Shown: positions 7,066-13,365 of the stretch, piece by piece
Layout of the letters: every line of letters starts with the position of its first letter
Position numbering within the stretch: position 1 is the stretch's first letter
From: Lichenicola sp964247735
Lineage (GTDB): Bacteria > Pseudomonadota > Alphaproteobacteria > Acetobacterales > Acetobacteraceae
Direction of reading: 5' to 3'
NCBI GenBank assembly: GCA_964247735.1
Contig: CAXTVS010000056.1
Location: 1 to 20,313, forward strand
Length of the DNA: 20,313 nucleotides
The notes under the pieces: model-generated
What the model was told of the DNA's origin: nothing
The model's database searches: none
The model's input: the letters and a program-made list of their open reading frames with translations, nothing else
Program-made: the position numbers and the translations under genes

Positions 7066-7701
7066 GGCGCCAGAGATGCCATTTTTTGATGCGTTCGCGC
7101 TTCAGAAAGTCGCTCCTAAATATAGCGGTAAACGTGGTGACCGCCAGCAGGAGAATATAAGGCTGGCAGGTCCCTGCTTCTCCTCTGCCCTTCCGCTTTT
7201 CGGAATCACTACTCTGCTTCGGCAGGCGCATTTCCTCGCCCAGTGTGCGAAGAATCGTTCGGCTTCTCGGACCGGGAAGAGAACGATAGCGGTGCCCGTT
7301 ATAATGGCCGCGAGGATCTCGGCAACATTCATCCGGGCGATGGTCCGCGCTACAAGGGCCGTGGCTTCATCCAGCTTACAGGCCGCAGCAACTATGAAAC
7401 CTACGGCAAGGCGCTCAGCCTCGACCTCATCAACCATCCTGAAATAGCGGACCGGGTCAAGATCGCCGTTGACATCGCGTGCGAGTACTGGACCAAGCGT
7501 CACCTGAATGTCCTCGCCGATAAGGACGACCTGCATGGCATCACTCGTCGGGTGAACGGCCTGGGCATGAAGGGCTTGGCAACTCGCGCGCTCTACTTGA
7601 AACGCGCCAAGGCCGCCCTGGGCGATGAGGGCTCAACAACTGCGGAAGCTCCGCTTCATTCAACCCATGTTCCCGGCATTGGAGAGGTCCTCGCGATATA
7701 G
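7064..7701 (+). pseudogene. GH19 chitinase/endolysin-like gene broken by one frameshift
   Basis: Two adjacent plus-strand frames together make a nearly complete glycoside hydrolase family 19 domain. The first (from ATG 7064) reads MPFFDAFALQKVAPKYSG and then FGITTLLRQAHFLAQ, ending at 7243. The second (from 7246) reads CEESFGFSDREENDSGARYN, then GDGPRYKGRGFIQLTGRSNY, DLINHPEIA, ACEYW and RVNGLGMKGL, with a stop at 7699-7701. Family members run straight through as FLAQxCxES, so one base appears to be missing at about 7244-7245. The catalytic Glu pair (CEES, REEN) lies in the second frame. GH19 enzymes cleave chitin or, in phage and bacterial lysins, peptidoglycan. GTG at 7243 could start only the truncated frame. 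Intact function is unlikely unless this is a sequencing error. Confidence 0.8.
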
Positions 7702-8018
7702 AAGCCGGGTATCGCGGTCCCGCCGCACCATGGGCGCGGCGCAGCATCACGATCCTGGTTGGCAGTCATGAGTTGCGGGAGAAGAGGGATGAGGGCACGC
7801 CAATGGGCCGTGTCCGAGGCCCACGGAGCAGTTCCACCCGAGGTGGCCATACGGCAGGTAGCGCTGCACGCTGCCCTGGCGCGTCCTCCCATGATCCGAG
7901 CTTCAGTCCCGACGTCGGTTCGGATGGCAGGAGCCGGGCGCCGCTCAACCCCGCCTGTGCCGGGGACAAGTCGCGCTCTTGATGGAGCGGCCCGCCAGCA
8001 GGCCGTCATCGGCAACAT
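7702..8018. other. intergenic stretch without a convincing gene
   Basis: This 317-base stretch lies between the GH19 remnant and the 3' end of the MFS gene. Open frames exist on both strands (for example 7766-7969 and 7656-8018 on minus, 7773-7982 on plus), but none shows a recognisable domain, ribosome site or plausible amino-acid balance. A small hairpin, CCCCG (7949-7953) with CGGGG (7961-7965), lies about 55 bases beyond the MFS stop and might help end its transcript; no T-run follows it. Otherwise I see nothing. Confidence 0.4.
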
Positions 8019-9266
8019 TCACTCCGCCGCAGTCCCTTCCCGTCCCATCTTCACGTCCCGGGTTTCCCGCCCCAGCATCACCAGCCCGGCCACCAACACC
8101 GCCACCACCGCGATCACGCCCGCCAGCGCCCAGCGGATGTCGCTGCCGGCCCAGCCGGCGATCCACACCTGAAGGTTGGCGTTGGGAGCCGCGAACAGGT
8201 TGCCGAGCTGGTACACCGCGCCCGGGAAGGTGCCGCGGATCGCCGCCGGCGAGATCTCGTTCAGGTAGGCCGGCACCACCCCCCAGGCACCCTGCACCGC
8301 GACCTGGATCAGGAAGCCGCCCAGCGCCAGCACCACCACGCCGTGCCCGAACGCCCAGAACGGAATCGCCGGCAGCGCCAGCAGGGCGGCGATCGACAGG
8401 GCACGCTTGCGCCCGATCTTCTGGCTGAACCAGCCGAAGAACAGGCCGCCGGCAATCGCGCCGAGGTTGTAGATCACCATCATCGTCACCACGGTGGCGT
8501 GCGCGAAGTGGTGGAACCGGGCCAGGAACAGCTTCGGATACAGGTCCTGCGAGCCGTGCGAGAAGTACAGCATCGCCGTCATCAGGATCGCCGCATACGC
8601 GCTCAGGCCCGCGTGCCGGCGCAGCACCGACAGGATCGGCTCGCGCGAGGCGTCGACATGGCGCACCCAGTCCGGGCTTTCCGGCACGGTGCGGCGGATG
8701 TAGAGCACCAGCAGCGCGGGCGCCGCACCCACGATGAACATCCCGCGCCAGCCGATCCACGGCTCGGCGATGAACAGCAGCGAGGCCAGCAGGTAGCCGG
8801 TCGGATAGCCGGTCTGCAGGATCCCCGACACGGTGCCGCGCCACCGCCCCGGCACGCTCTCCATCGCCAGCGACGCGCCGACGCCCCACTCTCCGCCCAT
8901 GGCGATGCCGTACAGCGCGCGCAGGACCAGGAACACGGTGAAGCTCGGCGCCAGGCCCGACAGCAGCTCCAGGGCGGCATAGCACAGCACGTTGATCATC
9001 ATGGTCGGGCGCCTGCCGTAGCGGTCGGCGATGCGGCCGAACAGCACCGCGCCCACCACCCGGCAGGCCAGGGTTGCGGTCAGCGCCCAGGCGGTAGCGC
9101 CGATGCTGACGCCGAAGGTGCGGGCCACGGTGTCGAGCACGAACACCATGATGAAGAAGTCGAACGAGTCGAGCATCCAACCCAGGTAGCAGGCGATCAC
9201 CACGTGGATCGCCGAGCGGGAGTCCTGCCGAGATGCCGCCCCAGAGCCTGCCGTGTCGCCCGTCAT
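8019..9266 (-). CDS. MFS transporter, SHS (lactate/sialate/aromatic acid:H+ symporter) type
   Basis: About 415 residues with twelve likely membrane helices. Helix 1 reads CYLGWMLDSFDFFIMVFVL, with the acidic pair typical of the SHS/AAHS metabolite:proton symporters. The loop 2-3 motif is GRIADRYGRRPTM, and helix 4-5 has RALYGIAMGGEWGVGASLAME. The second half repeats it with GWFSQKIGRKRAL. Such proteins import carboxylates (lactate, pyruvate, sialic acid, aromatic acids) with protons; the substrate cannot be told from this sequence. ATG at 9266 leaves a 20-residue cytoplasmic leader; ATG at 9284 is an alternative that would overlap the divergent start at 9283. No enzyme gene for a matching carboxylate lies beside it. 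Confidence 0.9.
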   Translation of the reverse strand: MTGDTAGSGAASRQDSRSAIHVVIACYLGWMLDSFDFFIMVFVLDTVARTFGVSIGATAWALTATLACRVVGAVLFGRIADRYGRRPTMMINVLCYAALELLSGLAPSFTVFLVLRALYGIAMGGEWGVGASLAMESVPGRWRGTVSGILQTGYPTGYLLASLLFIAEPWIGWRGMFIVGAAPALLVLYIRRTVPESPDWVRHVDASREPILSVLRRHAGLSAYAAILMTAMLYFSHGSQDLYPKLFLARFHHFAHATVVTMMVIYNLGAIAGGLFFGWFSQKIGRKRALSIAALLALPAIPFWAFGHGVVVLALGGFLIQVAVQGAWGVVPAYLNEISPAAIRGTFPGAVYQLGNLFAAPNANLQVWIAGWAGSDIRWALAGVIAVVAVLVAGLVMLGRETRDVKMGREGTAAE

Positions 9267-9282
9267 GCCGCCTGCCCGATCC

Positions 9283-9933
9283 ATGTCCCGCCGTCCGATG
9301 AGCCGGTCCGACCGGCACGCGCTGCTGCTGGCGATCATCCTCGCCCTGCTGGCCGGCTATGTCGATGCGCTGGGCTACCTCACCCTGAAGGGCTTCTTCG
9401 TGTCCTTCATGAGCGGCAACTCGACCCGGTTCTCGATCGCGCTGGCCGGCGGCGACCGGCGGGTGATCCTCACCGCCGGCAGCCTGATCGCGCTGTTCGT
9501 GCTGGGCGTGGTCTCGGCCGCGCTGGTCGCGCCGGAGGGGCCGGTCCGGCAGCGCCGGATGCTGGCCCTGGTGGCGACGCTGCTGGGCCTGGCCGCACTG
9601 GCGGCCAGCCTCGGCCGCGACCGCTGGTCGGTCGCGCTCGCAGCCGTGGCGATGGGGGCGGAAAGCGACGTGATCCGCAAGGCAGGGCCGGTCAACGTCA
9701 CCGTCACCTACATGACCGGGACGCTGGTCAAGATGGGGCGGGCGATGGCGGACAGCCTGCGCGGCGGGCCGCGCTGGGGCTGGCTGCCGTACGCGCTGCT
9801 GTGGGCGTCGCTGGTCACCGGCGTCATGGCCGGCACGGCAGCCTATCCGGCGGTGCACCTGCAGGGGCTGTGGCTCGCGGCCGCCTGCTGCGCGGCGCTG
9901 GCCGCGGTCACGCGCCCCGATCCGGAGCGATGA
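9283..9933 (+). CDS. DUF1275 (YoaK-like) membrane protein
   Basis: A protein of about 216 residues with around six hydrophobic segments and the family opening LLLAIILALLAGYVDALGYL followed by FFVSFMSGNSTRFSIALA, which identifies DUF1275/YoaK. Later blocks include AVAMGAESDVIRKAGPVNVT and VTYMTGTLVKMG, the second family signature. The function of this integral inner-membrane family is unknown. Candidate starts are ATG 9253, 9283 and 9298; 9283 gives the basic MSRRPMSRSDRH leader. All lie within about 30 bases of the divergent MFS start, so there is essentially no free promoter space. The 3' end overlaps the convergent sulfotransferase gene by 26 bases. Confidence 0.88.
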   Translation: MSRRPMSRSDRHALLLAIILALLAGYVDALGYLTLKGFFVSFMSGNSTRFSIALAGGDRRVILTAGSLIALFVLGVVSAALVAPEGPVRQRRMLALVATLLGLAALAASLGRDRWSVALAAVAMGAESDVIRKAGPVNVTVTYMTGTLVKMGRAMADSLRGGPRWGWLPYALLWASLVTGVMAGTAAYPAVHLQGLWLAAACCAALAAVTRPDPER

Positions 9934-10756
9934 CGAACGCGCCGCCCGGGTTCTGCGCCGGGCCCTGAGACGTGTCGCGCCAGAACACGCTGCCGGCCAG
10001 GCGCTGCACGATCTGCGGCGGCAGGATCGTGCGCCGGTGCTCCCGCCCCACCAGCGGCCGCACCGCGTGCAGCCCGGGGGTGTTGAGCGCCGCGTCGAAC
10101 GCCGTCCCGCCGTCGAAGCCGACCCGCGCCGGGTCGTGCTGCGCGAACGGCGGCAGCCCGAGCAGGTCGTAGAGCTGCGCCAGCACGCGCAGCGGCTCGT
10201 CGGCGAGCACGTCGTAGTCCAGCAGGATCAGCCGGTGCGCCCACTCGCCGTAGTACGCGTCCTGCAGCGCCTGCCACGCCGCGCCGAACGCGCCGGTCAC
10301 CGCCATGAGCTGCTCCACCCGGTCGAACACGGTGGCGGGATGGGACAGGCCGTGCAGCCGGGAGACGAGAAAGGTGTTGCGCCGGAACAGCCGCTCGAAG
10401 CTGTCGAGGATCCACACCGGGTCGCGCACGCAGGCGATCACGAACGCGTCCGGACGCAGCGCGGCCAGCACGCGCAGGTGCGCGCACCAGGCGCGGTTGG
10501 TGTCGAACAGCACCGCGTCGTCCGGCGCGTCGCCGTGGTAGCCGTCGATCAGCCCGTCCAGCACCGCGCGCCGGCGCCGGTCGTCGAAGGCGGTCGCATA
10601 CTCCCCCTGCCCCATCACCGGCAGCACCCGCTCGACCATCACCGCGACCGGGCTGCTCATCCCCGCACGCAGCAGCGGGTTCTGCCGCAGCAGGGCGGCG
10701 AGCAGGGTCGAGCCGGAGCGCGGCAAACCGGAGATGAAGTGGACCGTTCGGCTCAT
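9908..10756 (-). CDS. sulfotransferase family protein
   Basis: A 282-residue PAPS-type sulfotransferase. The 5'-phosphosulfate loop is FISGLPRSGSTLLAALLRQN (residues 7-26). The 3'-phosphate-binding segment is FVIACVRDPVWILDSFE (105-121), with the Arg-Asp-Pro expected there. The region LILLDYDVLADEPLRVLAQLYDLLGLPP resembles the conserved C-terminal part of bacterial sulfotransferases (Sulfotransfer_3 type). It would transfer sulfate from PAPS to an unknown acceptor (glycan, lipid or protein). The length is normal. The divergent molbindin gene starts only 14 bases away, and the 3' end overlaps the DUF1275 gene, so it is tightly packed with no partner genes for a sulfation pathway in view. Confidence 0.88.
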   Translation of the reverse strand: MSRTVHFISGLPRSGSTLLAALLRQNPLLRAGMSSPVAVMVERVLPVMGQGEYATAFDDRRRRAVLDGLIDGYHGDAPDDAVLFDTNRAWCAHLRVLAALRPDAFVIACVRDPVWILDSFERLFRRNTFLVSRLHGLSHPATVFDRVEQLMAVTGAFGAAWQALQDAYYGEWAHRLILLDYDVLADEPLRVLAQLYDLLGLPPFAQHDPARVGFDGGTAFDAALNTPGLHAVRPLVGREHRRTILPPQIVQRLAGSVFWRDTSQGPAQNPGGAFVIAPDRGA

Positions 10757-10770
10757 GCGGAGGAGATGAC

Positions 10771-10980
10771 ATGAAAATCAGCGCGCGCAACATCCTGCAC
10801 GGCCGGGTGGTGGCCCTGGTCAAGGGCGCCACCACCGCGCATGTGCGGCTGGAGCTTCCCGGCGGGGCGGTGGTGACGGCCTCGATCACCAACGAGGCGG
10901 TGGACGAGCTGGGCCTCGCGGTCGGCCAGGTGGCGAGTGCCGTGATCAAGTCCTCCGACGTCATGATCGCGGTGGAGTAG
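10771..10980 (+). CDS. molbindin (Mop/TOBE-domain molybdate-binding protein)
   Basis: A 69-residue single Mop domain. MKISARNILHGRVVALVKGA opens it, followed by VRLELPGGAVVTASITNEAVDELGL and VGQVASAVIKSSDVMIAVE, the full pattern of molbindins that bind molybdate in oligomers in the cytoplasm. A strong Shine-Dalgarno (GGAGGAG, five bases before the ATG) supports the start. The glutathionyl-hydroquinone reductase gene begins six bases after its stop, so they are very likely one transcript. No molybdate transporter (modABC) lies in the window, so its role in storage or buffering is inferred from the family only. Confidence 0.93.
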   Translation: MKISARNILHGRVVALVKGATTAHVRLELPGGAVVTASITNEAVDELGLAVGQVASAVIKSSDVMIAVE

Positions 10981-10986
10981 AGGGCG

Positions 10987-11967
10987 ATGGGGCTGCTCGT
11001 CGACGGGCGCTGGCAGGACCAGTGGTACGAGAACCGGGACGGGCGGTTCGAGCGCCAGGACAGCCTGTTCCGCAACTGGGTGACGGCGGACGGCGCGCCC
11101 GGCCCGACCGGCGCGGGCGGGTTCAAGGCGGAGCCCGGCCGCTACCACCTGTTCGTGTCGCTCGCCTGCCCGTGGGCGCACCGCACGCTGATCATGCGCA
11201 GCCTGAAGGGGCTGCAGCCGATGATCGGCCTGTCGGTGACGCACTGGCTGATGGGCGAGCAGGGCTGGAGCTTCGAGCCGGGTGAAGGGATGATCCCGGA
11301 CCCGATCCTCGGTGCCGAGTACCTGCACCAGCTCTACGTCGCCGCGGTGCAGCGCTACACCGGGCGGGTGACGGTGCCGGTGCTGTGGGACCGCGAACGG
11401 CGTACGATCGTGTCCAACGAGAGCGCCGACATCGTGCGCATGTTCAACGGCGCCTTCGACGGCATCGGCGCGGCCCCCGGCGACTACTCCCCGGCCGCGC
11501 TGCGCCCGGAGATCGACGCGGTCAACGCGCGCGTCTACGCGACGGTCAACAACGGCGTCTACCGCGCCGGCTTCGCCACCACCCAGGAGGCCTACGAGGA
11601 GGCGGTGACGGCGCTGTTCGACACGCTGGACTGGCTGGAGGAGCGGCTATCCACGCAGCGATATCTTCTCGGCGAGGCGCTGACCGAGGCCGACATGCGG
11701 CTGTTCACCACCCTGCTGCGCTTCGACCCGGTGTATCACGGGCACTTCAAGTGCAACCTGCGCCGGGTCGTCGACTATCCGGAGCTGTGGGGCTTCACCC
11801 GCGACCTGTACCAGCATCCGGGCGTGGCGGAGACGGTCGACCTCGGCCACATCAAGCGGCACTACTATCTGAGCCACCCGGCCATCAACCCGAACAGGAT
11901 CGTGCCGATGGGCCCGATCCTCCGCCTGGACGAGCCCACCGACCGGACGACGCGTTTCGCCGCCTGA
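10987..11967 (+). CDS. yqjG: glutathionyl-hydroquinone reductase (Xi-class GST, YqjG/ECM4-like)
   Basis: A 326-residue Xi-class glutathione transferase. The catalytic Cys61 is in ACPWAHRTLIM. Around it are the family blocks YHLFVSLA, LSVTHWLMGEQGWSFEPG, RVTVPVLWD, NESADIVRMFN, NNGVYRAGFATTQEAYE and EADMRLFTTLLRFDPVYHGHF. Near the C-terminus, IKRHYYLSHPAINPNRIVP is the usual ending of this group. These enzymes reduce glutathionyl-hydroquinones to hydroquinones with a second glutathione, helping quinone recycling or degradation in the cytoplasm. The length fits (E. coli YqjG is about 328). It lies six bases downstream of the molbindin gene; the reason for this pairing is not known. Confidence 0.94.
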   Translation: MGLLVDGRWQDQWYENRDGRFERQDSLFRNWVTADGAPGPTGAGGFKAEPGRYHLFVSLACPWAHRTLIMRSLKGLQPMIGLSVTHWLMGEQGWSFEPGEGMIPDPILGAEYLHQLYVAAVQRYTGRVTVPVLWDRERRTIVSNESADIVRMFNGAFDGIGAAPGDYSPAALRPEIDAVNARVYATVNNGVYRAGFATTQEAYEEAVTALFDTLDWLEERLSTQRYLLGEALTEADMRLFTTLLRFDPVYHGHFKCNLRRVVDYPELWGFTRDLYQHPGVAETVDLGHIKRHYYLSHPAINPNRIVPMGPILRLDEPTDRTTRFAA

Positions 11968-12019
11968 GCGGGTCGCTCTCGTGCCAGCCTGCACCATCCG
12001 GGCGCCCTTGGGGGGGCAC

Positions 12020-12253
12020 ATGAGCGACCAACCAGACACCCTGATCCTGGAACTGCTTCGAAGCATTCCTGCCACCCAAGCCGAGCATGCCGCCGTGCTG
12101 GCACGACTCGACCGGCGCATGCCGGCCACCGGGTTCAACATCATGCGGATCCGCCGCGACAACGCCGGCGACGCCGAGACCCCGCTGGCCACGATCATGG
12201 ACCTCGACGAGCGTCTCAGCCGCCTGGAGCAGGCCGCGCGCGAGCCGTCGTGA
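12020..12253 (+). CDS. small coiled-coil hypothetical protein
   Basis: A 77-residue protein, MSDQPDTLILELLRSIPATQ..., ending MDLDERLSRLEQAAREPS. Two leucine-patterned helices (residues 5-35 and 58-74) resemble the short coiled-coil hypotheticals common in Rhodospirillales, which typically begin with a TLILE/LVLEHLR-type block and end with a DERLSRLE-type heptad. The start follows a G-run (GGGGGG) a few bases upstream that can act as a ribosome site. It has no signal or membrane segment. It lies 52 bases after the hydroquinone reductase stop and may be in the same transcript. I know of no function. Confidence 0.65.
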   Translation: MSDQPDTLILELLRSIPATQAEHAAVLARLDRRMPATGFNIMRIRRDNAGDAETPLATIMDLDERLSRLEQAAREPS

Positions 12254-12317
12254 TGCGCGTCCGTCGCGCGCCACAGGACCGCGGACGCACCGGACGTCCG
12301 GATGATCACGGACGGCT

Positions 12318-12356
12318 CGGTCCGCCCCGCCACCTATCGCCCGGGGCGGAGGACCG
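12318..12356. promoter_or_regulatory. strong hairpin ahead of the ABC importer operon
   Basis: TCCGCCCCG (12321-12329) and CGGGGCGGA (12342-12350) form a perfect nine-base inverted repeat with a 12-base loop. Outer pairing CGGT/ACCG (12318-12321 with 12353-12356) can extend it if three bases bulge. It ends about 50 bases before the start of the binding-protein gene. No T-run follows, so it may be a weak terminator of the upstream small gene, an mRNA 5' structure, or an operator for a sugar-responsive regulator. Confidence 0.4.
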
Positions 12357-12406
12357 GTAATCTTCCCATCGCGTCCGGCAACGACCGGCACGCGGAGGAA
12401 ACACAC

Positions 12407-13336
12407 ATGGATCGTCGCTCATTCCTGGCGGCATGCGCTGCCGCCGGCACTCTCGCAGCCGCACCAGGCCTCGCCCTCGCCCAGACCGGCCGCAAGCCGG
12501 TGGTCGGGCTGGTGATGAAGTCGCTGGCCAACGAGTTCTTCAAGGACATGCAGGAAGGTGCTGTGCGCCACGTGCAGGAGCGCGGCGACCTGACGCTGAT
12601 CCCGCTCGGCATCCAGTCCGAGACCGACATCGACGGGCAGATCGCCGCGGTCGAGAACCTGGTGACGCGCAAGGTCGACGCCATCGTCATCGCGCCCGCC
12701 GACAGCCGGGCGCTGCTGTCGCCGGTGGTCAGGGCGATCCGCGCCGGCATCAAGGTGGTCAACATCGACGTGGCGTTCGACCCGGCGTCGATGCGGAAGC
12801 ACGGCGTCGACATCGTGTTCGTGGGGCCGGACAACCGCGCCGGCGCCCGCATGTCGGGCGAGGTGCTGGCCAAGGCGCTCGGGCGCGGCGGCAAGGTGGT
12901 GATCATCGAGGGCAACCCGGGGGCGGAGAACGGGGTGCAGCGCAAGCTGGGCTTCACCGACGCGATCTCCGCCGGCGGCCTCACCCTGGTGGACAGCCGT
13001 ACCGCGCACTGGGAGACCGAGGAGGCCAACACGGTGTTCTCGAACATGCTGACCGCGCACCACGACATCCAGGGGGTGATGGCGGCGAACGACTCCATGA
13101 CGCTCGGCGTGGTCAAGGCGATCGACGCCGCCGGGCGGTCGGGCCAGATCAAGGTGGTCAGCTTCGACAACATCCCGGCGATCCAGCCGCTGCTCAAGGA
13201 CGGCAAGGTGCTGGCGACGGTGGACCAGTTCGGCGCGCAGCTCGCCGGCGACGGCATCGACAACGCCATGAAGGAGATCGCCGGCCAGACCCTCACGGGA
13301 TGGATCAGGACGCCGCTGAAGCTGGTCACCGCGTAG
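12407..13336 (+). CDS. ribose-type ABC importer, substrate-binding protein (Tat-exported)
   Basis: A 309-residue periplasmic binding protein of the RbsB class. The leader MDRRSFLAACAAAGTLAAAP then GLALAQ has a twin-arginine RRSFL motif, suggesting Tat export with cleavage near residue 26. Compared from memory with the ribose contacts of E. coli RbsB, most are kept: Asn42, Phe44-Phe45 (ANEFF), Asp121, Arg179 (VQRKLGF), Asn228 (AANDSM), Asp254 (SFDN) and Gln274 (ATVDQ). RbsB Phe164 corresponds to Trp202, and the Arg after Asp121 is Val122. The ligand is therefore probably a pentose, polyol or related sugar but perhaps not ribose. A good ribosome site (GGAGGAA) precedes ATG 12407. First gene of the operon; the ATPase gene starts 29 bases on. 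Confidence 0.9.
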   Translation: MDRRSFLAACAAAGTLAAAPGLALAQTGRKPVVGLVMKSLANEFFKDMQEGAVRHVQERGDLTLIPLGIQSETDIDGQIAAVENLVTRKVDAIVIAPADSRALLSPVVRAIRAGIKVVNIDVAFDPASMRKHGVDIVFVGPDNRAGARMSGEVLAKALGRGGKVVIIEGNPGAENGVQRKLGFTDAISAGGLTLVDSRTAHWETEEANTVFSNMLTAHHDIQGVMAANDSMTLGVVKAIDAAGRSGQIKVVSFDNIPAIQPLLKDGKVLATVDQFGAQLAGDGIDNAMKEIAGQTLTGWIRTPLKLVTA

Positions 13337-13365
13337 CCAGCGGGGGCGCGGGAGGAACACCGCGG

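Noticed and set aside
7240..7250. Programmed ribosomal frameshift in the GH19-like gene
   Set aside because: No slippery heptamer or downstream structure is obvious, and GH19 proteins are not known to me to use frameshifting; a simple deletion or sequencing error is more likely.
7320..8021. A 12-base repeat (CGGCAACATTCA) at 7320-7331 and 8010-8021 flanking the low-GC patch, considered as attachment-site arms
   Set aside because: Repeats of this length are expected by chance in 20 kb, the left copy lies inside the GH19 frame, and no integrase gene is present.
12290..12301. Perfect 12-base palindrome CCGGACGTCCGG
   Set aside because: In DNA with this GC content such a palindrome is easily found by chance. 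It is noted only as part of the importer leader.
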